Source of the DNA: Thalassospira lucentensis
GTDB taxonomy: Bacteria > Pseudomonadota > Alphaproteobacteria > Rhodospirillales > Thalassospiraceae
DNA length: 64,000 nucleotides
Direction: 5' to 3'
Assembly (NCBI RefSeq): GCF_011806425.1
Contig: NZ_JAATOV010000002.1
Span: 62,001 to 126,000 of the forward strand
The first letter of the stretch is position 1, and each line of letters opens with the position of its first letter. A program made the translations under genes and the position numbers. The notes under the pieces were generated by a model, which made no database searches, was not told the DNA's origin, and saw only the letters and a program-made list of their open reading frames with translations. Below are positions 35,317 through 45,649 of the stretch, piece after piece.

Positions 35317-36339
35317 TCAATCGACCAATAACCTATCGCGCTTGTCCGCGCGCAAGATATCGTCCTCGGCCTCCGCACCATTCACATCGTCAATATCATC
35401 ATGCGCAACAAGGCCCTGATTGGTCGGTTCAATCAAGCGCGGGGTTAAGGTCATGCTGCCCGTCAGGATGTCATTTTGATCTAGCACGGTCAGGTCACCG
35501 AAATCCTTGAACTCCGGGTGATTATGCACATTCGGGACATGGGAAACCGGCTCAACACAAAATGTTTGACCGTCTTCAGGGATATAGAACTGAAGGTTCG
35601 CTAAGCTGTCACTTGCCGACATATGCAAGCCATACCCGGCATCGCCCCAAATCATGTCTGCTTCGCCCTGCCACCCGGCATAATGCACATCAAGACCGCG
35701 ATGATGGCGGATCAGCTTGCCATCGGCAAAATCGCGACCAAGGTCAATAACGGTATGGGCGGTCGGCAACATATCCGCATCCGTCGCAAAACAATCACTG
35801 GCAACAAACGAAACCGATGTATCCGGCGTTGCCGGGAACCAAGGATGAAGCCCAATCCCATAGGGCATCGGGTCGCGGCCCATATGCTGCACACCGATTT
35901 CAATCGTGACATCGTCCTGGGTGACTTTGAATTCCTGCCACGCGGCATAGGAAAACCCGGTATCGGGATCATCGTGGGTGTGGTTGATGCGCAATGTATC
36001 ATCGGTTGGCCGTTCGATTTTCCAAACCGCCCCCCGGCCAAAGCCATGGATCGCATGCGGGCTGGGCGGACGATTGGCCGGGACATTGACAAGACGGCCA
36101 TCAAATTCAAACTGCGCAAATGCCAACCGATTGGCAAACGGCACCATCGGGAAGCAGCCCAAAGACGACGGATTGCCGGACGCAAGGGCCTGTGCAGTCA
36201 CGGGACGCAAAAGGTTGATCGTGCCAGTGCCATCGGGGCGCAGCCAATCAATCCGCGATATCGCCCCACCATTGGCAACGATCCCGATCTGGAATGGTCC
36301 ACTGTTCCAACGATATTCTGCCGCGTCCTTTTTGGGCAT
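35317..36339 (-). CDS. Aldose 1-epimerase family protein (galactose mutarotase-like)
   Basis: A 340-residue beta-sandwich epimerase. Active-site segments: GNPSSLGCFPMVPFANRL near 55-72, HAIHGFGRGAVW near 95, GLHPWFP near 165 with the catalytic His, and FCVEPVSHVPNVHN near 265 with the catalytic Glu. It interconverts sugar anomers. A long acidic C-terminal tail (DDIDDVNGAEAEDDI) is unusual. It is convergent in location with, but on the same strand as, the first GntR gene, and divergent from the second; it probably feeds the correct anomer to uronate dehydrogenase. Confidence 0.85.
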   Translation of the reverse strand: MPKKDAAEYRWNSGPFQIGIVANGGAISRIDWLRPDGTGTINLLRPVTAQALASGNPSSLGCFPMVPFANRLAFAQFEFDGRLVNVPANRPPSPHAIHGFGRGAVWKIERPTDDTLRINHTHDDPDTGFSYAAWQEFKVTQDDVTIEIGVQHMGRDPMPYGIGLHPWFPATPDTSVSFVASDCFATDADMLPTAHTVIDLGRDFADGKLIRHHRGLDVHYAGWQGEADMIWGDAGYGLHMSASDSLANLQFYIPEDGQTFCVEPVSHVPNVHNHPEFKDFGDLTVLDQNDILTGSMTLTPRLIEPTNQGLVAHDDIDDVNGAEAEDDILRADKRDRLLVD

Positions 36340-36367
36340 GATAGATGCCTTTATTCTGTTTAAAATC

Positions 36368-36380
36368 GTATGATGACTTT
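36368..36380 (+). promoter_or_regulatory. Uronate-locus motif, site 4 (epimerase/GntR divergent promoter)
   Basis: An exact 13-bp match, GTATGATGACTTT, to the core of sites 1 and 2. A weaker copy in reverse orientation (GGTATGATAAGT on the minus strand) is at 36472-36483. The GntR gene at 36502 lies just downstream and is the natural candidate for the binding protein. Confidence 0.55.
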
Positions 36381-36501
36381 ACATCACCATGGGCGTTCGA
36401 TTATTTCAAGATGCTAACGCTGATCACATGTCATAAAGACGATCGTCGGGCAGTCACCTTATATCGGGTACTTATCATACCGGATTTACCGGACAGGCAA
36501 C

Positions 36502-37245
36502 ATGAACAAGACCAATGCGTCAACCGCGGCCAAAAACACACCACGCAAAGTTTCGCTGACCGAAAAGGTCATCGCCAGCCTGCGCCAGGAAATCGAAAGC
36601 GGGCAGCGCGAACCGGGCAGCAAATTGCCAACCGAGCCGGTCCTGACCCAAACATTTGGCGTAAGCCGCACGGTCATCCGCGAGGCCATCGCCGCCCTGA
36701 AAGCCGATGGATTGCTTGAACCGCGCCAAGGGGCTGGTGTTTTTGTCCTGTCGCCCGAGCCCCGCAATAGCGATGCATCGATCTTTGCCGTCGATTACGC
36801 GCAAATATCGGATGTTTTGGAAGTTCTTGAACTGCGCATGGCGGTCGAGATTGAGGCCGCCGGCCTTGCCTGCACGCGAAGCTCCGCCGCCCAGCAGGCA
36901 AAAATCTATGAAGCCATGCAAAAGATGGAAGATGCCGCCACACGTGGGGATGCGACCGAACTGGCCGATTTTGAATTTCATAGTGCCATCGCAGCCGCCA
37001 CCAACAACCGCCGCTATGCCGAGTTTTTGCAGCATCTTGGCGATAAAACCATCCCGCGTGCGCAATTGCGCCGCCGCCCGCCCGAAGTCGAAGATCAAAA
37101 AAACTATCTGCAAATGATCCTTGGCGAACATCGGGGTATCTATGATGCGATTGCCGCGCGCGATGAAGACAGCGCACGCAAAGCCATGCGCACGCATCTG
37201 AGCAAAAGCCAAACCCGCTATCAGAAACTTCTGACGGAACGCTAA
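36502..37245 (+). CDS. GntR-family regulator, FadR/FCD subgroup (candidate uronate repressor)
   Basis: A 247-residue regulator with a winged helix (about 18-85; GSKLPTEPVLTQTFGVSRTVIREAIAALKADGLLEPRQGAGVFV) and an FCD domain with DFEFHSAIAAATNNRRYAEFL near 155 and GEHRGIYDAI near 210. It resembles ExuR/UxuR/KdgR-like FadR-family repressors. It is divergent from the aldose epimerase, and the shared GTATGATGACTTT core lies in its own promoter. It is therefore the best candidate to control the uronate locus. Confidence 0.88.
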   Translation: MNKTNASTAAKNTPRKVSLTEKVIASLRQEIESGQREPGSKLPTEPVLTQTFGVSRTVIREAIAALKADGLLEPRQGAGVFVLSPEPRNSDASIFAVDYAQISDVLEVLELRMAVEIEAAGLACTRSSAAQQAKIYEAMQKMEDAATRGDATELADFEFHSAIAAATNNRRYAEFLQHLGDKTIPRAQLRRRPPEVEDQKNYLQMILGEHRGIYDAIAARDEDSARKAMRTHLSKSQTRYQKLLTER

Positions 37246-37374
37246 GTTCTGTGCCCCCTTTGGTGGGCACCTCACCTAAGGGCTGTGCGCATCGCGAAAG
37301 TTGTTAGGGGCATAAACCGCGGCTGTTCGGAGTCTAGGTTACGGTTGCAATTAAGCCGCCTGCCGCCTGCCCCG

Positions 37375-38085
37375 TTAAAGGCTTAGCGCTGCCGAAAGCA
37401 CCGCCATATCCGTTATCACATGATCAGCCCCGGCGTCGTACAAACGCGCCGCCGCACCGTCTTGATCACCGTCGTAATGGGCACCGCCGACAAAGCCGAT
37501 GCATTTCATCCCCGCGGCCACCGCGGCGGTGACGCCGGCAACGGAATCCTCGATCACAATGGCCTGTTTTGGGGCGTATCCCATCTGATCGGCGGCATAT
37601 AAAAACAGGTCGGGTGCCGGTTTGCCATTGGCGACGAAATCGGCACTGTAAATCCGCCCCGCGAACCACGGGCCAAGCCCGGTGACCTCCATGGTCTTTT
37701 GCAGCCGATCAAGCGAACTGCTTGATGAAATGCAAAAGGCAATGCCGCGTTTTTGAAGGGCGGCCAACACGCCATTGTCACCATCGAGACCATCAATCTT
37801 GGTCAATTCGCGGTCATAACGCGCAAACAGCAAATTATTGTAGTAAGCTTTGAATTGATCGCGCACATCCCTGCCCGTTACCGTACGGATGTGATCGATC
37901 GGTGCGGCACTTGATCGGCCGGTAAAGCGTGCCGCGACCTCAGACAATGTTAGCGGTGCGCCAAAATGGTCCAGCACATCAACCAGCGTCGCAAGCGAAA
38001 TTGGTTCGCTGTTTACAAGAACGCCGTCACAGTCGAAAAGGACGATATCACAGGTTTCAAACAGCTTTTGGATGGTATCTGGCAA
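37375..38085 (-). CDS. HAD-IA family phosphatase
   Basis: A 236-residue haloacid-dehalogenase-fold phosphatase, probably acting on a sugar phosphate. Motif I is LFDCDGVLVNSEP with the nucleophilic Asp and the general-acid Asp; motif II is ISSSSS; motif III is NGKPAPDLF with Lys; motif IV is VIEDSVAG. The start is uncertain. I use a TTG at 38085 because it gives the usual family length, while the frame stays open to a TTG at 38217. It is divergent from an FGGY kinase gene, which suggests pentose or polyol phosphate metabolism. Confidence 0.8.
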   Translation of the reverse strand: MPDTIQKLFETCDIVLFDCDGVLVNSEPISLATLVDVLDHFGAPLTLSEVAARFTGRSSAAPIDHIRTVTGRDVRDQFKAYYNNLLFARYDRELTKIDGLDGDNGVLAALQKRGIAFCISSSSSLDRLQKTMEVTGLGPWFAGRIYSADFVANGKPAPDLFLYAADQMGYAPKQAIVIEDSVAGVTAAVAAGMKCIGFVGGAHYDGDQDGAAARLYDAGADHVITDMAVLSAALSL

Positions 38086-38343
38086 AACAGTTTCTCGATC
38101 ATTTCCTACGGCAGTTCCAGCAGCATTTCCTGCGCTTTGTGGATGGCCATGTTGAACCTGGCTTGATGACGTGAAGGTCTGGAAATCACCGTATCGAATA
38201 TGATGATTAAGCGTCAATCAGAATGAGTATTTGACCATTCAGTGAACTTTTGATCAATTTAGCATCCAGAACACCAATTAAAAGACCACCCGGCGATCAG
38301 ACATGATCCAGACCAGTTGGCGAAAGTGGAGGAAGAAACAATC

Positions 38344-39942
38344 ATGAGCCCCAAGAACACCTTTTTCATCGGCGTGGATGTCGGCACCGGAAGTGCGCGC
38401 GCGGGCGTGTTTGACGCCAATGGCGCGCTGCTTGGCAGTGCCGCCCACCCGATTGCCATGAACCGGCCCAAACCCGATTTCGTCGAACAAGATTCCGAAA
38501 ACATCTGGCAATCGGTTTGCCAATCGGTGCGTGATGCCTTGGCGCAATCAGGTACCCCCGCCGATCAAGTTGCCGCCATCGGGTTTGATGCCACCTGTTC
38601 GCTTGTCATCCGTGATCAGGACAATCGGCCACTGGGCGTCACACCGGATGGTGATGATAATTGGGATGTGATTGTCTGGATGGATCACCGGGCCGTACGC
38701 GAAGCCGAGGAATGCACCGCCACCGGCGCGCAGGTTCTGAAATATATCGGCGGCACCATGTCACCGGAAATGGAAGTACCGAAATTAATGTGGTTGAAGC
38801 GCCACCATCCGGACCATTGGAACAAGATGGGGGCGGCCTATGATCTGGCCGATTTCCTGTCCTTCCGCGCGACGGGCAATACAGCACGATCCTGCTGCTC
38901 GCTGACCTGTAAATGGACCCACCTTGCCCATCAAGATGACCCGTGGGATCGTGATTTCCTGTCGCAAATCGGACTGGAAGATTTCAACGCCAAAACCGGA
39001 ATTGATGCCAAGGCACTCGCCGTTGGCGATCTGATCGGCACCCTTTCAGAACAAGGGGCCGCTGACCTTGGCCTGACCACCGATTGTGTGGTGGGGGCTG
39101 GGTTGATTGATGCCCATGCCGGTGCGCTTGGCACCTTGGGCGAATATCTTGATGGCAACCTTGATCAGCATTTTGCGATGATTGCTGGCACATCCACCTG
39201 CCACATGGCGCTGTCATCTGAACCGCGCTTTATCAAAGGTGTTTGGGGTCCGTATTTTGGCGCGATTGCCCCGGGACTTTGGCTTAACGAAGGGGGTCAG
39301 TCGGCAACTGGGGCGTTGCTTGATCACGTGGTTGCCATGCACCCGTTTTCCCATGGGATGGGCCGGGATGCGCATAAACTGGCCGGTGAAAAACTGCTGC
39401 CGATGATGCAGGAAAAAGCCGATCTGGCCCCGCGCCTGCATGTGCTGCCTGATTTTCATGGCAACCGATCCCCGTTGGCCGATCCCGAGGCCCTTGGCGT
39501 GATTTCGGGTCTGACACTGGATCAAAGCGAAGAAAGCTTTTTGAAGCTGTATTGGGCAACGGCCTGTGCGATTGCCTATGGCACGCGCCACATTATCGAT
39601 GCCCTGAACGATACCGGATATGACATCACCCACATTCATCTAAGTGGCGGCCATACCGCCAGTGCGGTTTTGGTCAAACTATATGCCGATATCACCGGAT
39701 GCACGGTTGTGATGTCTGATTGCGAAGAACCTGTTTTGTTGGGATCGGCCATGCTGGCCGCGGGTGCACTTGATGCATCAAACGGATCTGGCGGGCTTGC
39801 CAATGCCGCACGCAAAATGGCTGGCAAGGAAACATCGCATGCGCCAGACACCTCGGCCAAGGCAGATCACGACCGTCGATATGCCGTGTTCCATATGATG
39901 CACGCCCATCGCAAGGCCCTTGACGCCGTCAGCAAACCTTAA
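38344..39942 (+). CDS. FGGY-family carbohydrate kinase (ribulokinase-like)
   Basis: A 532-residue two-domain kinase of the ASKHA fold. The N-terminal phosphate loop is DVGTGSARAGVFD; then comes the EQDSENIWQSV segment and WMDHRA; the C-terminal ATP site shows HLSGGHTASAVLVKLYADITG and EEPVLLGSAMLAAGA. This layout is that of the D-ribulokinase/YDR109C-like subgroup that phosphorylates ketopentoses. The start at 38344 follows GGAGGA. A strong terminator lies 91 bp past the stop. The exact pentulose is not determined. Confidence 0.88.
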   Translation: MSPKNTFFIGVDVGTGSARAGVFDANGALLGSAAHPIAMNRPKPDFVEQDSENIWQSVCQSVRDALAQSGTPADQVAAIGFDATCSLVIRDQDNRPLGVTPDGDDNWDVIVWMDHRAVREAEECTATGAQVLKYIGGTMSPEMEVPKLMWLKRHHPDHWNKMGAAYDLADFLSFRATGNTARSCCSLTCKWTHLAHQDDPWDRDFLSQIGLEDFNAKTGIDAKALAVGDLIGTLSEQGAADLGLTTDCVVGAGLIDAHAGALGTLGEYLDGNLDQHFAMIAGTSTCHMALSSEPRFIKGVWGPYFGAIAPGLWLNEGGQSATGALLDHVVAMHPFSHGMGRDAHKLAGEKLLPMMQEKADLAPRLHVLPDFHGNRSPLADPEALGVISGLTLDQSEESFLKLYWATACAIAYGTRHIIDALNDTGYDITHIHLSGGHTASAVLVKLYADITGCTVVMSDCEEPVLLGSAMLAAGALDASNGSGGLANAARKMAGKETSHAPDTSAKADHDRRYAVFHMMHAHRKALDAVSKP

Positions 39943-40032
39943 AAAAACGCGGTTTTGTGCCGTAAAACACGATACGGATCGCCTGCGCGCTGCCAAAAGC
40001 TGCTTGACGACACATAGCGATAAGGTCAAAAC

Positions 40033-40064
40033 AAAAGGGCCGATGCAAACGCATCGGCCCTTTC
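40033..40064. terminator. Terminator after the FGGY kinase
   Basis: AAAGGGCCGATGC and GCATCGGCCCTTT form a perfect 13-bp stem with an AAAC loop, followed by CTAC. It ends the kinase transcript. Confidence 0.88.
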
Positions 40065-40096
40065 TACGCACGCGCAACGGCGGGGTCGGGGGATCA

Positions 40097-40116
40097 TGCA
40101 GATTTAAATATCTGCA
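40097..40116. promoter_or_regulatory. Isolated 7-6-7 inverted repeat between two terminators
   Basis: TGCAGAT-TTAAAT-ATCTGCA lies in the convergent gap between the FGGY and RND genes, flanked on each side by a terminator. It is not followed by a T-run. Its role is unknown. Confidence 0.25.
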
Positions 40117-40139
40117 CCGTCACGAGCACGATGCCGATC

Positions 40140-40172
40140 AAAGCCGGTCCGGTTTCGGACCGGCTTTGTTTG
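40140..40172. terminator. Terminator after the RND efflux operon
   Basis: AAAGCCGGTCCG and CGGACCGGCTTT form a perfect stem with a GTTT loop. The flanking A-run gives the T-run for the minus-strand efflux transcript; a weaker T-run serves the plus strand. Confidence 0.88.
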
Positions 40173-40177
40173 TTTTA

Positions 40178-43100
40178 TCATTCGCTGGGCTGTTCTTTCG
40201 CCTGACCATTTGACTGATCATCTGGGTGTTCGTGGGCTGCTTTGACATCACCGCGTTTTGAACGGCTTTTGGCAAAGGTCCCAACGATCAACGCAAAGAA
40301 CAACGGCACGAAGAAGATCGCAAGGAAGGTTGCAGCGATCATCCCGCCAATCACCCCGGTACCAACAGCTACACGTGCAGCTGCACCAGCACCGCTACTG
40401 ATTGCCAACGGCACAACACCAAGGGTGAAGGCCATCGACGTCATGACAATTGGACGCAGACGTTGACGGGCGGCCTCGATGGTTGCCTCAAGAAGCCCCA
40501 TGCCTTGGTCGTAAAGTTCGCGAGCGAACTCGACAATCAGGATGGCGTTCTTGGCTGACAGACCAATCGTGGTCAGGATCGCGACCTGGAAATAGACGTC
40601 ATCTGGAAGGCCCCGCAAATGGGCGGCAATCACCGCACCAAGAACCCCCAGCGGCACGACCATCATCACCGAAATCGGGATCGCCCAGCTTTCATACAAC
40701 GCTGCCAGACACAAGAAGACGACAATCATGGACAGCGTATAAAGCGCTGGCCCCTGTTCACCGGCTTCACGTTCCTCGTAAGACAGACCCTGCCATTCAA
40801 GACCAATGCCGTCTGGAAGTTTGCTTACCATTTCTTCCATCGCGGCCATCGCATCACCGGATGCAACGCCCTCGGCGTTTGACCCTTGAATGTTCAGCGA
40901 CGACAACCCGTTAAAGCGTTCCAGTCGCGGCGATCCAAACGTCCAATCGGTTTTGGTAAAGGCCGAGATCGGCACCATTTCGCCTTGGGTGTTGCGGACG
41001 TACCAGAAATTAAGGTCGCTCGGCATCATGCGGTATTCCGCATCTGACTGCATATAGACCTTTTTGATACGGCCGTTTTCGATGAAGTCGTTGACGTAGC
41101 TTGACCCCCACGCCGCAGCCAAGGTTTGGTTCACATCTGCCAGTCTAACGCCAAGCGCACTTGCCTTTTCCTGGTCGATGTCAATTTTGAACTGCGGGGT
41201 GTCATTCAAGCCATTCGGACGAACACCGACAACACGCGGATCTTGTGCGGCCATACCCAGAAGCTGGTTACGTGCGGCAACCAATGCGTCATGGCCAATG
41301 CCACCGCGATCCACAAGCTGCAAGTCAAAGCCGTTTGCCGTGCCAAGTTCAACAATGGCTGGCGGGGCAAAGGCATACACCATTGCTTCGCGGATTTTGG
41401 CAAACGCACCATAGGCACGCCCAATCACCGCACTGACGGTCTGATCAGGACGCGTACGTTCCGACCAATCCTTCATGTTCACAAAGGCAAGACCAGCGTT
41501 CTGACCGCTCCCGGCAAAGGAGAAACCTGCGACGGTAAAGATACCATCCACATTTTCCTTTTCGGCCTCCATGAAGTGTTTTTCCAACTTCTTCAGAACC
41601 TTAACCGTGCGCTCCTGTGACGCGCCAGCAGGCAGCTGCACCATCGAGAACATGATGCCCTGATCTTCTTCTGGCAGGAACGAGCCCGGCAGGCGGAACA
41701 TCAGTGCCGCCAAGGCACCCACCATGATCACATAGACAAACAGGTAACGCCATTTGCGATGCACAACATGGTCAACACTGCCCTGATAGAACTTGTTGGT
41801 GCGTTCAAAGCCACGGTTAAACCAGCCAAACGGACCCTTCTTTTTAAGCGGGTCGGTATGGGTTGGCTTGAGCATGGTGGCACACAACGCCGGGGTCAGC
41901 ACGATCGCCACCAGAACCGAAAGCGCCATCGCAGACACAATCGTGATCGAGAATTGGCGATAAATCGCGCCCGTAGACCCGGCAAAGAACGCCATCGGCA
42001 CAAACACCGCCGACAGAACCAAGGCAATACCGATCAAGGCACCGGTAATTTGGCCCATGGATTTGCGGGTTGCTTCGCGGGGTGGAAGACCGTCTTCTTC
42101 CATCACACGTTCGACGTTTTCGACCACAACGATGGCATCATCAACCAAAAGGCCGATGGCCAAAACCATGGCGAACATGGTCAGGGTGTTAATCGAGTAA
42201 CCAAAGGCAGCAAGAATGCCAAACGTCCCCAAAAGAACCACCGGCACCGCGATCGTCGGGATCAGGGTTGCACGCCAGTTCTGCAGGAACAGGAACATCA
42301 CCAAGAACACGAGGACAATGGCCTCAAACAAGGTGTGAACCACTTCGGTGATCGAAACTTCGACGAATGGCGTGGTGTCATACGGATAGACAATTTCCAC
42401 ACCGTCCGGGAAGAACGGCTGAAGTTCTGCCAAACGGTTCTTAACAGCTTCTGCCGTATCAAGCGCGTTGGCACCGGTTGCAAGGTTGATACCAATACCG
42501 GTTGCGGCCTGCGCGTTGTAACGTGCGACCACAGAATAGCTTTCGCCACCGATTTCAATGCGGGCCACGTCGCCAAGACGCACCTGCGAGCCATCGGTAT
42601 TGACCTTCAGCAGAATGTTGGAGAATTCATCAACGGTCTGAAGTTTGCTTTGTGCGGTAATCGTTGCGTTGATCTGTTGCCCCGGAACCGATGGTGCCCC
42701 ACCGATCTGACCGGCGGTGACTTCGGTATTCTGTGCCTGGATCGCTGAACTGACATCGGAAACCGTCAGGTTATAAGAAACCATCTTGTTCGGATCGAGC
42801 CAGATGCGCATTGCGTGCTGCGCACCAAACACCTGAACCGACCCAACACCATTCACACGTGCCAGCGGATCTTCGACCGACGACACCACGAAGTCAGACA
42901 GATCTTCTGCCGTCAGCGAACCATCGCCAGACACGAAACCAACCACCATCAGGAACGACCCCGATGATTTGGTCACGGTCACACCTTGCTGCTGCACTTC
43001 GGCAGGCAAGGACGACATGGCCGCTTGCAGTTTGTTCTGAACCTGAACCTGCGCGATATCGGCATTGGCTTCGGGCTCAAACGTCAGCGTGATCGACGCC

Positions 43101-43360
43101 TGACCATTGGCCGACGAGTTAGAAGACATATAGCGCAGATAATCGATACCGTTCATCTGCTGCTCGATCACCTGCGTGACCGTGTTTTCGACTGTCTCGG
43201 CCGAGGCACCCGGATAGTTTGCCGAAATCTCAACAGATGGCGGCGCGATAGACGGGTACTGTTCCACCGGCAACTGCCAAAGTGAAAGTCCCCCCGCCAA
43301 CATAATCACAAGGGCAATAACCCAAGCGAATACGGGGCGGTCAATAAAGAATTTTGCCAT
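40178..43360 (-). CDS. RND multidrug efflux pump inner-membrane subunit (AcrB/MexB-like, HAE1)
   Basis: A 1060-residue proton-driven drug exporter. It starts [17 protein letters not shown] as in AcrB and has two large periplasmic loops between TM1-2 and TM7-8. The proton-relay pair is visible in TM4 as [18 protein letters not shown] near 405, with the TM10 Lys region further on. [19 protein letters not shown] and [16 protein letters not shown] are conserved porter-domain segments. It lies 20 bp after the adaptor gene. No TolC-like channel gene is in the window, so it must use one encoded elsewhere. Confidence 0.95.
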   Translation of the reverse strand: MAKFFIDRPVFAWVIALVIMLAGGLSLWQLPVEQYPSIAPPSVEISANYPGASAETVENTVTQVIEQQMNGIDYLRYMSSNSSANGQASITLTFEPEANADIAQVQVQNKLQAAMSSLPAEVQQQGVTVTKSSGSFLMVVGFVSGDGSLTAEDLSDFVVSSVEDPLARVNGVGSVQVFGAQHAMRIWLDPNKMVSYNLTVSDVSSAIQAQNTEVTAGQIGGAPSVPGQQINATITAQSKLQTVDEFSNILLKVNTDGSQVRLGDVARIEIGGESYSVVARYNAQAATGIGINLATGANALDTAEAVKNRLAELQPFFPDGVEIVYPYDTTPFVEVSITEVVHTLFEAIVLVFLVMFLFLQNWRATLIPTIAVPVVLLGTFGILAAFGYSINTLTMFAMVLAIGLLVDDAIVVVENVERVMEEDGLPPREATRKSMGQITGALIGIALVLSAVFVPMAFFAGSTGAIYRQFSITIVSAMALSVLVAIVLTPALCATMLKPTHTDPLKKKGPFGWFNRGFERTNKFYQGSVDHVVHRKWRYLFVYVIMVGALAALMFRLPGSFLPEEDQGIMFSMVQLPAGASQERTVKVLKKLEKHFMEAEKENVDGIFTVAGFSFAGSGQNAGLAFVNMKDWSERTRPDQTVSAVIGRAYGAFAKIREAMVYAFAPPAIVELGTANGFDLQLVDRGGIGHDALVAARNQLLGMAAQDPRVVGVRPNGLNDTPQFKIDIDQEKASALGVRLADVNQTLAAAWGSSYVNDFIENGRIKKVYMQSDAEYRMMPSDLNFWYVRNTQGEMVPISAFTKTDWTFGSPRLERFNGLSSLNIQGSNAEGVASGDAMAAMEEMVSKLPDGIGLEWQGLSYEEREAGEQGPALYTLSMIVVFLCLAALYESWAIPISVMMVVPLGVLGAVIAAHLRGLPDDVYFQVAILTTIGLSAKNAILIVEFARELYDQGMGLLEATIEAARQRLRPIVMTSMAFTLGVVPLAISSGAGAAARVAVGTGVIGGMIAATFLAIFFVPLFFALIVGTFAKSRSKRGDVKAAHEHPDDQSNGQAKEQPSE

Positions 43361-43380
43361 TGAATACGTTCCTGTTGGGC

Positions 43381-44580
43381 CTATTCGGCGGCTTTTTCGG
43401 CGGTGTCAGCTTTGGCCTTATCGGCGTTCGCTTCTTCGACCGGTTCCGGCGCGACATCCGCATCCGGGGCAATCTTTTGGATATTGCTGACGATCACTTG
43501 ATCGCCATCGCTCAACCCATCAGAAACCAGCCAGTCTTGGCCCTTGGACCGTTCGATCTCGACATCCTTGGAAACGACTTTGCCGTCCGCTGCAACAAAC
43601 ACATATGCTGACCCGTCCGGGCGGCGCATCACGGCTTTTTGCGGGACCATAAAGGCACTATCCAAACGGCCCTGACGGACCTGTCCGCGGACAAACATGC
43701 CCGGCAACAAGGTACCATCCGGGTTCGGGAAGGATGCGCGCAACCGCACGGTGCCCGTGGTTTCATTCACCGTCACGTCGGAAAATTCCAGCTTCCCTTT
43801 GTGGGGGTATTCTTCGCCGGTTGCGTCAATGATCAGGGAAACTTCGATGTTATCGGCATCTATGCCCTGTACACGACCGGTTTTCACAGCGTGTTTGAGT
43901 TCAAGCAAACGGCCACCGGCCTGAGTCACATCGACATAAATCGGATCAAGCTGGGTAATGGTGGTCAACTTGTCGGCTTGATTGGCTGTGACCAGCGCCC
44001 CTTCGGAATAATCAGATGAACTGATCTGACCGGAAATCGGGGCGGTGACAGTTGTGTAGGCAAGATTGATACGCGCCTGTTCAAGCTCTGCACGGGCGGA
44101 CGCAACAGCGGCCTTGCCTTGTGCTTCTTGCGACACGGCATCGTCATAGGTCTGACGGCTGACCGCCTGGGATTTTACCAGCGGGTCATAGCGTTTGCGG
44201 TTTTTTACCGCCTGATCAAGGTTGGCACGCTGACGCGAAAGTTCTGCCTGTGCGGCATCAACTTTGGCCAGATAGACATCCTGATCAATCATATAAAGCT
44301 GCTGACCAGCTTCGACAAACGCGCCTTCGGTAAAGTTGCGTTCCTTAATGATGCCATCGACCTGCGGGCGGATATCCGCCTTACGGAACGCAACAGTACG
44401 CCCGGGCATTTCTTCGATCAGCCCGACGCTTTGTGCGTTAACGGTGACAACATTGACCGGCGTCGCTTGCGACTGCTGCTGGGCACCCGCTTGCTGTTTG
44501 TCGCCATCACTTTGCTCGCTGCAGGCTGCTACCATAATGGCAAGGGCTGCGACGCCAGCAAATTTTAAACAAGATCGCAT
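43381..44580 (-). CDS. RND efflux periplasmic adaptor lipoprotein (AcrA/MexA-like)
   Basis: A 399-residue membrane-fusion protein. The signal peptide ends in lipobox VAAC near residue 20. It has a barrel-sandwich half with [16 protein letters not shown], an alpha-helical hairpin (about 100-160) and the other half [24 protein letters not shown], then a beta-barrel domain with [11 protein letters not shown]. The C-terminal tail is Ala/Lys/Glu rich. An in-frame TTG two codons upstream has better spacing to AAGGA and could be the true start. It is divergent from the TetR gene. Confidence 0.93.
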   Translation of the reverse strand: MRSCLKFAGVAALAIMVAACSEQSDGDKQQAGAQQQSQATPVNVVTVNAQSVGLIEEMPGRTVAFRKADIRPQVDGIIKERNFTEGAFVEAGQQLYMIDQDVYLAKVDAAQAELSRQRANLDQAVKNRKRYDPLVKSQAVSRQTYDDAVSQEAQGKAAVASARAELEQARINLAYTTVTAPISGQISSSDYSEGALVTANQADKLTTITQLDPIYVDVTQAGGRLLELKHAVKTGRVQGIDADNIEVSLIIDATGEEYPHKGKLEFSDVTVNETTGTVRLRASFPNPDGTLLPGMFVRGQVRQGRLDSAFMVPQKAVMRRPDGSAYVFVAADGKVVSKDVEIERSKGQDWLVSDGLSDGDQVIVSNIQKIAPDADVAPEPVEEANADKAKADTAEKAAE

Positions 44581-44651
44581 GGACAAATTGCTTATTCCTT
44601 CTAAGTCCTGGCAACAAAGCTCACTTGGTGCTTTGCCATTGCATTTCTAGA

Positions 44652-44668
44652 TACTGTACGGTACAGTA
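44652..44668. promoter_or_regulatory. TetR operator, perfect 17-bp palindrome
   Basis: TACTGTAC-G-GTACAGTA is a perfect 8-1-8 inverted repeat in the 138-bp gap between the efflux operon and its divergent TetR gene. It closely resembles known operators of efflux-linked TetR repressors. One site could repress both directions. Confidence 0.8.
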
Positions 44669-44718
44669 CACATTGTGCGCTGCACGATCAAGAGACAATA
44701 AAAAACGATTTGGAAACG

Positions 44719-45378
44719 ATGAAAGAAACGTTGGAAAAGCACGAAACTCAGACCTCAAGGGGCTCTGCCCGCCGCCGCGCCATGATGGATGCGGCATGGG
44801 AACTCCTGCTTGAAAAAGGATTCTCTGGCGTTACGCTTAACGACGTTATTTCTCGTTCCGGTGGCTCCCGAACCACATTGTACGACGCGTTTGGCGGAAA
44901 AGATGGCTTGCTCGCGGCGAGCATGGAAGAACGGTGCACTGAATTCTGCGCCGAACTTCATATTTCGCTGGAATCCGACCTCCCCCCGCGCGAGGCATTG
45001 ACCGAATTTGGCATCAGGCTCTCCAAAAAGATATTAACCGAGGAAGCCGTTCGCTTCACGCAAATTCTATTTTCCGAAGGTCACCATTTTATACCCTTGG
45101 TTGAGAGTTTCATGCATATGGGGCCAGATGCCACCCGATCACGCCTGACCAACTACCTCAAACGTCAACGCGATCTTGGCAATCTGGTGATTGATGATCC
45201 GGACCATCATGCCGAATTGTTCCATTCCATGATCATTGGTGACTGGCAAAAGCAGGTCCTTAAAGTTGTTCCCCCGACGTTACATAGTGACGCGGAAATC
45301 GAAAAACGCGTTTTGCGCGCCGTCGATGTTTTCTTATGTGGTGTCGCAAGCCACAATTACCGCAACACGACGGACTAA
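44719..45378 (+). CDS. TetR/AcrR-family repressor of the RND pump
   Basis: A 219-residue regulator with an N-terminal TetR helix-turn-helix (about 18-65; AWELLLEKGFSGVTLNDVISRSGGSRTTLYDAFGGKDGLL) and a C-terminal TetR_C-type ligand domain. It is divergent from the RND pump and adjacent to a perfect palindrome, so drug-relieved repression of the pump is the likely function. The ATG at 44719 is preferred over a TTG nine bases upstream. Confidence 0.9.
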   Translation: MKETLEKHETQTSRGSARRRAMMDAAWELLLEKGFSGVTLNDVISRSGGSRTTLYDAFGGKDGLLAASMEERCTEFCAELHISLESDLPPREALTEFGIRLSKKILTEEAVRFTQILFSEGHHFIPLVESFMHMGPDATRSRLTNYLKRQRDLGNLVIDDPDHHAELFHSMIIGDWQKQVLKVVPPTLHSDAEIEKRVLRAVDVFLCGVASHNYRNTTD

Positions 45379-45554
45379 CACCGCCGTTACCGCGTAATTT
45401 CTTCGTTGAACGCATGGGGGGCATCCTAATGCGCCCCTCCTGACAGCATCCTGTCAGTTATTCTGCCCTTTCCGAACAAACACACCTTTTTTCAAGGCAT
45501 TCCGACAACGACGCCACGACGGACGTTATGTGTCGCCAAGTGACCTCGAACACA

Positions 45555-45585
45555 AAAACGGTCGCCCATGTGGGACGCCCGTTTT
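45555..45585. terminator. Hairpin between TetR and TonB receptor genes
   Basis: AAAACGG and CCGTTTT pair at the base, with an inner CCCA/TGGG stem, giving a bidirectional terminator shape between the convergent TetR (plus) and TonB-receptor (minus) genes. A smaller CTGACAG/CTGTCAG hairpin is at 45440-45457. The rest of the 271-bp gap shows nothing else. Confidence 0.6.
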
Positions 45586-45649
45586 CATGTTTGCAAATTT
45601 GTCGCGGGCTTTTGGCACGTCTGCGGCTAGGCCTTTAACGTCAGGCCGC

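Noticed and set aside
37251-37270. GTGCCC/GGGCAC hairpin after the GntR gene at 36502
   Set aside because: The stem is short and no T-run follows, so it was not called a terminator.
41759-42748. Long open frame antisense to the RND pump gene
   Set aside because: It is fully inside a well-supported gene, rich in His, Arg and Gln from complementary codon bias, and has no recognisable domain.
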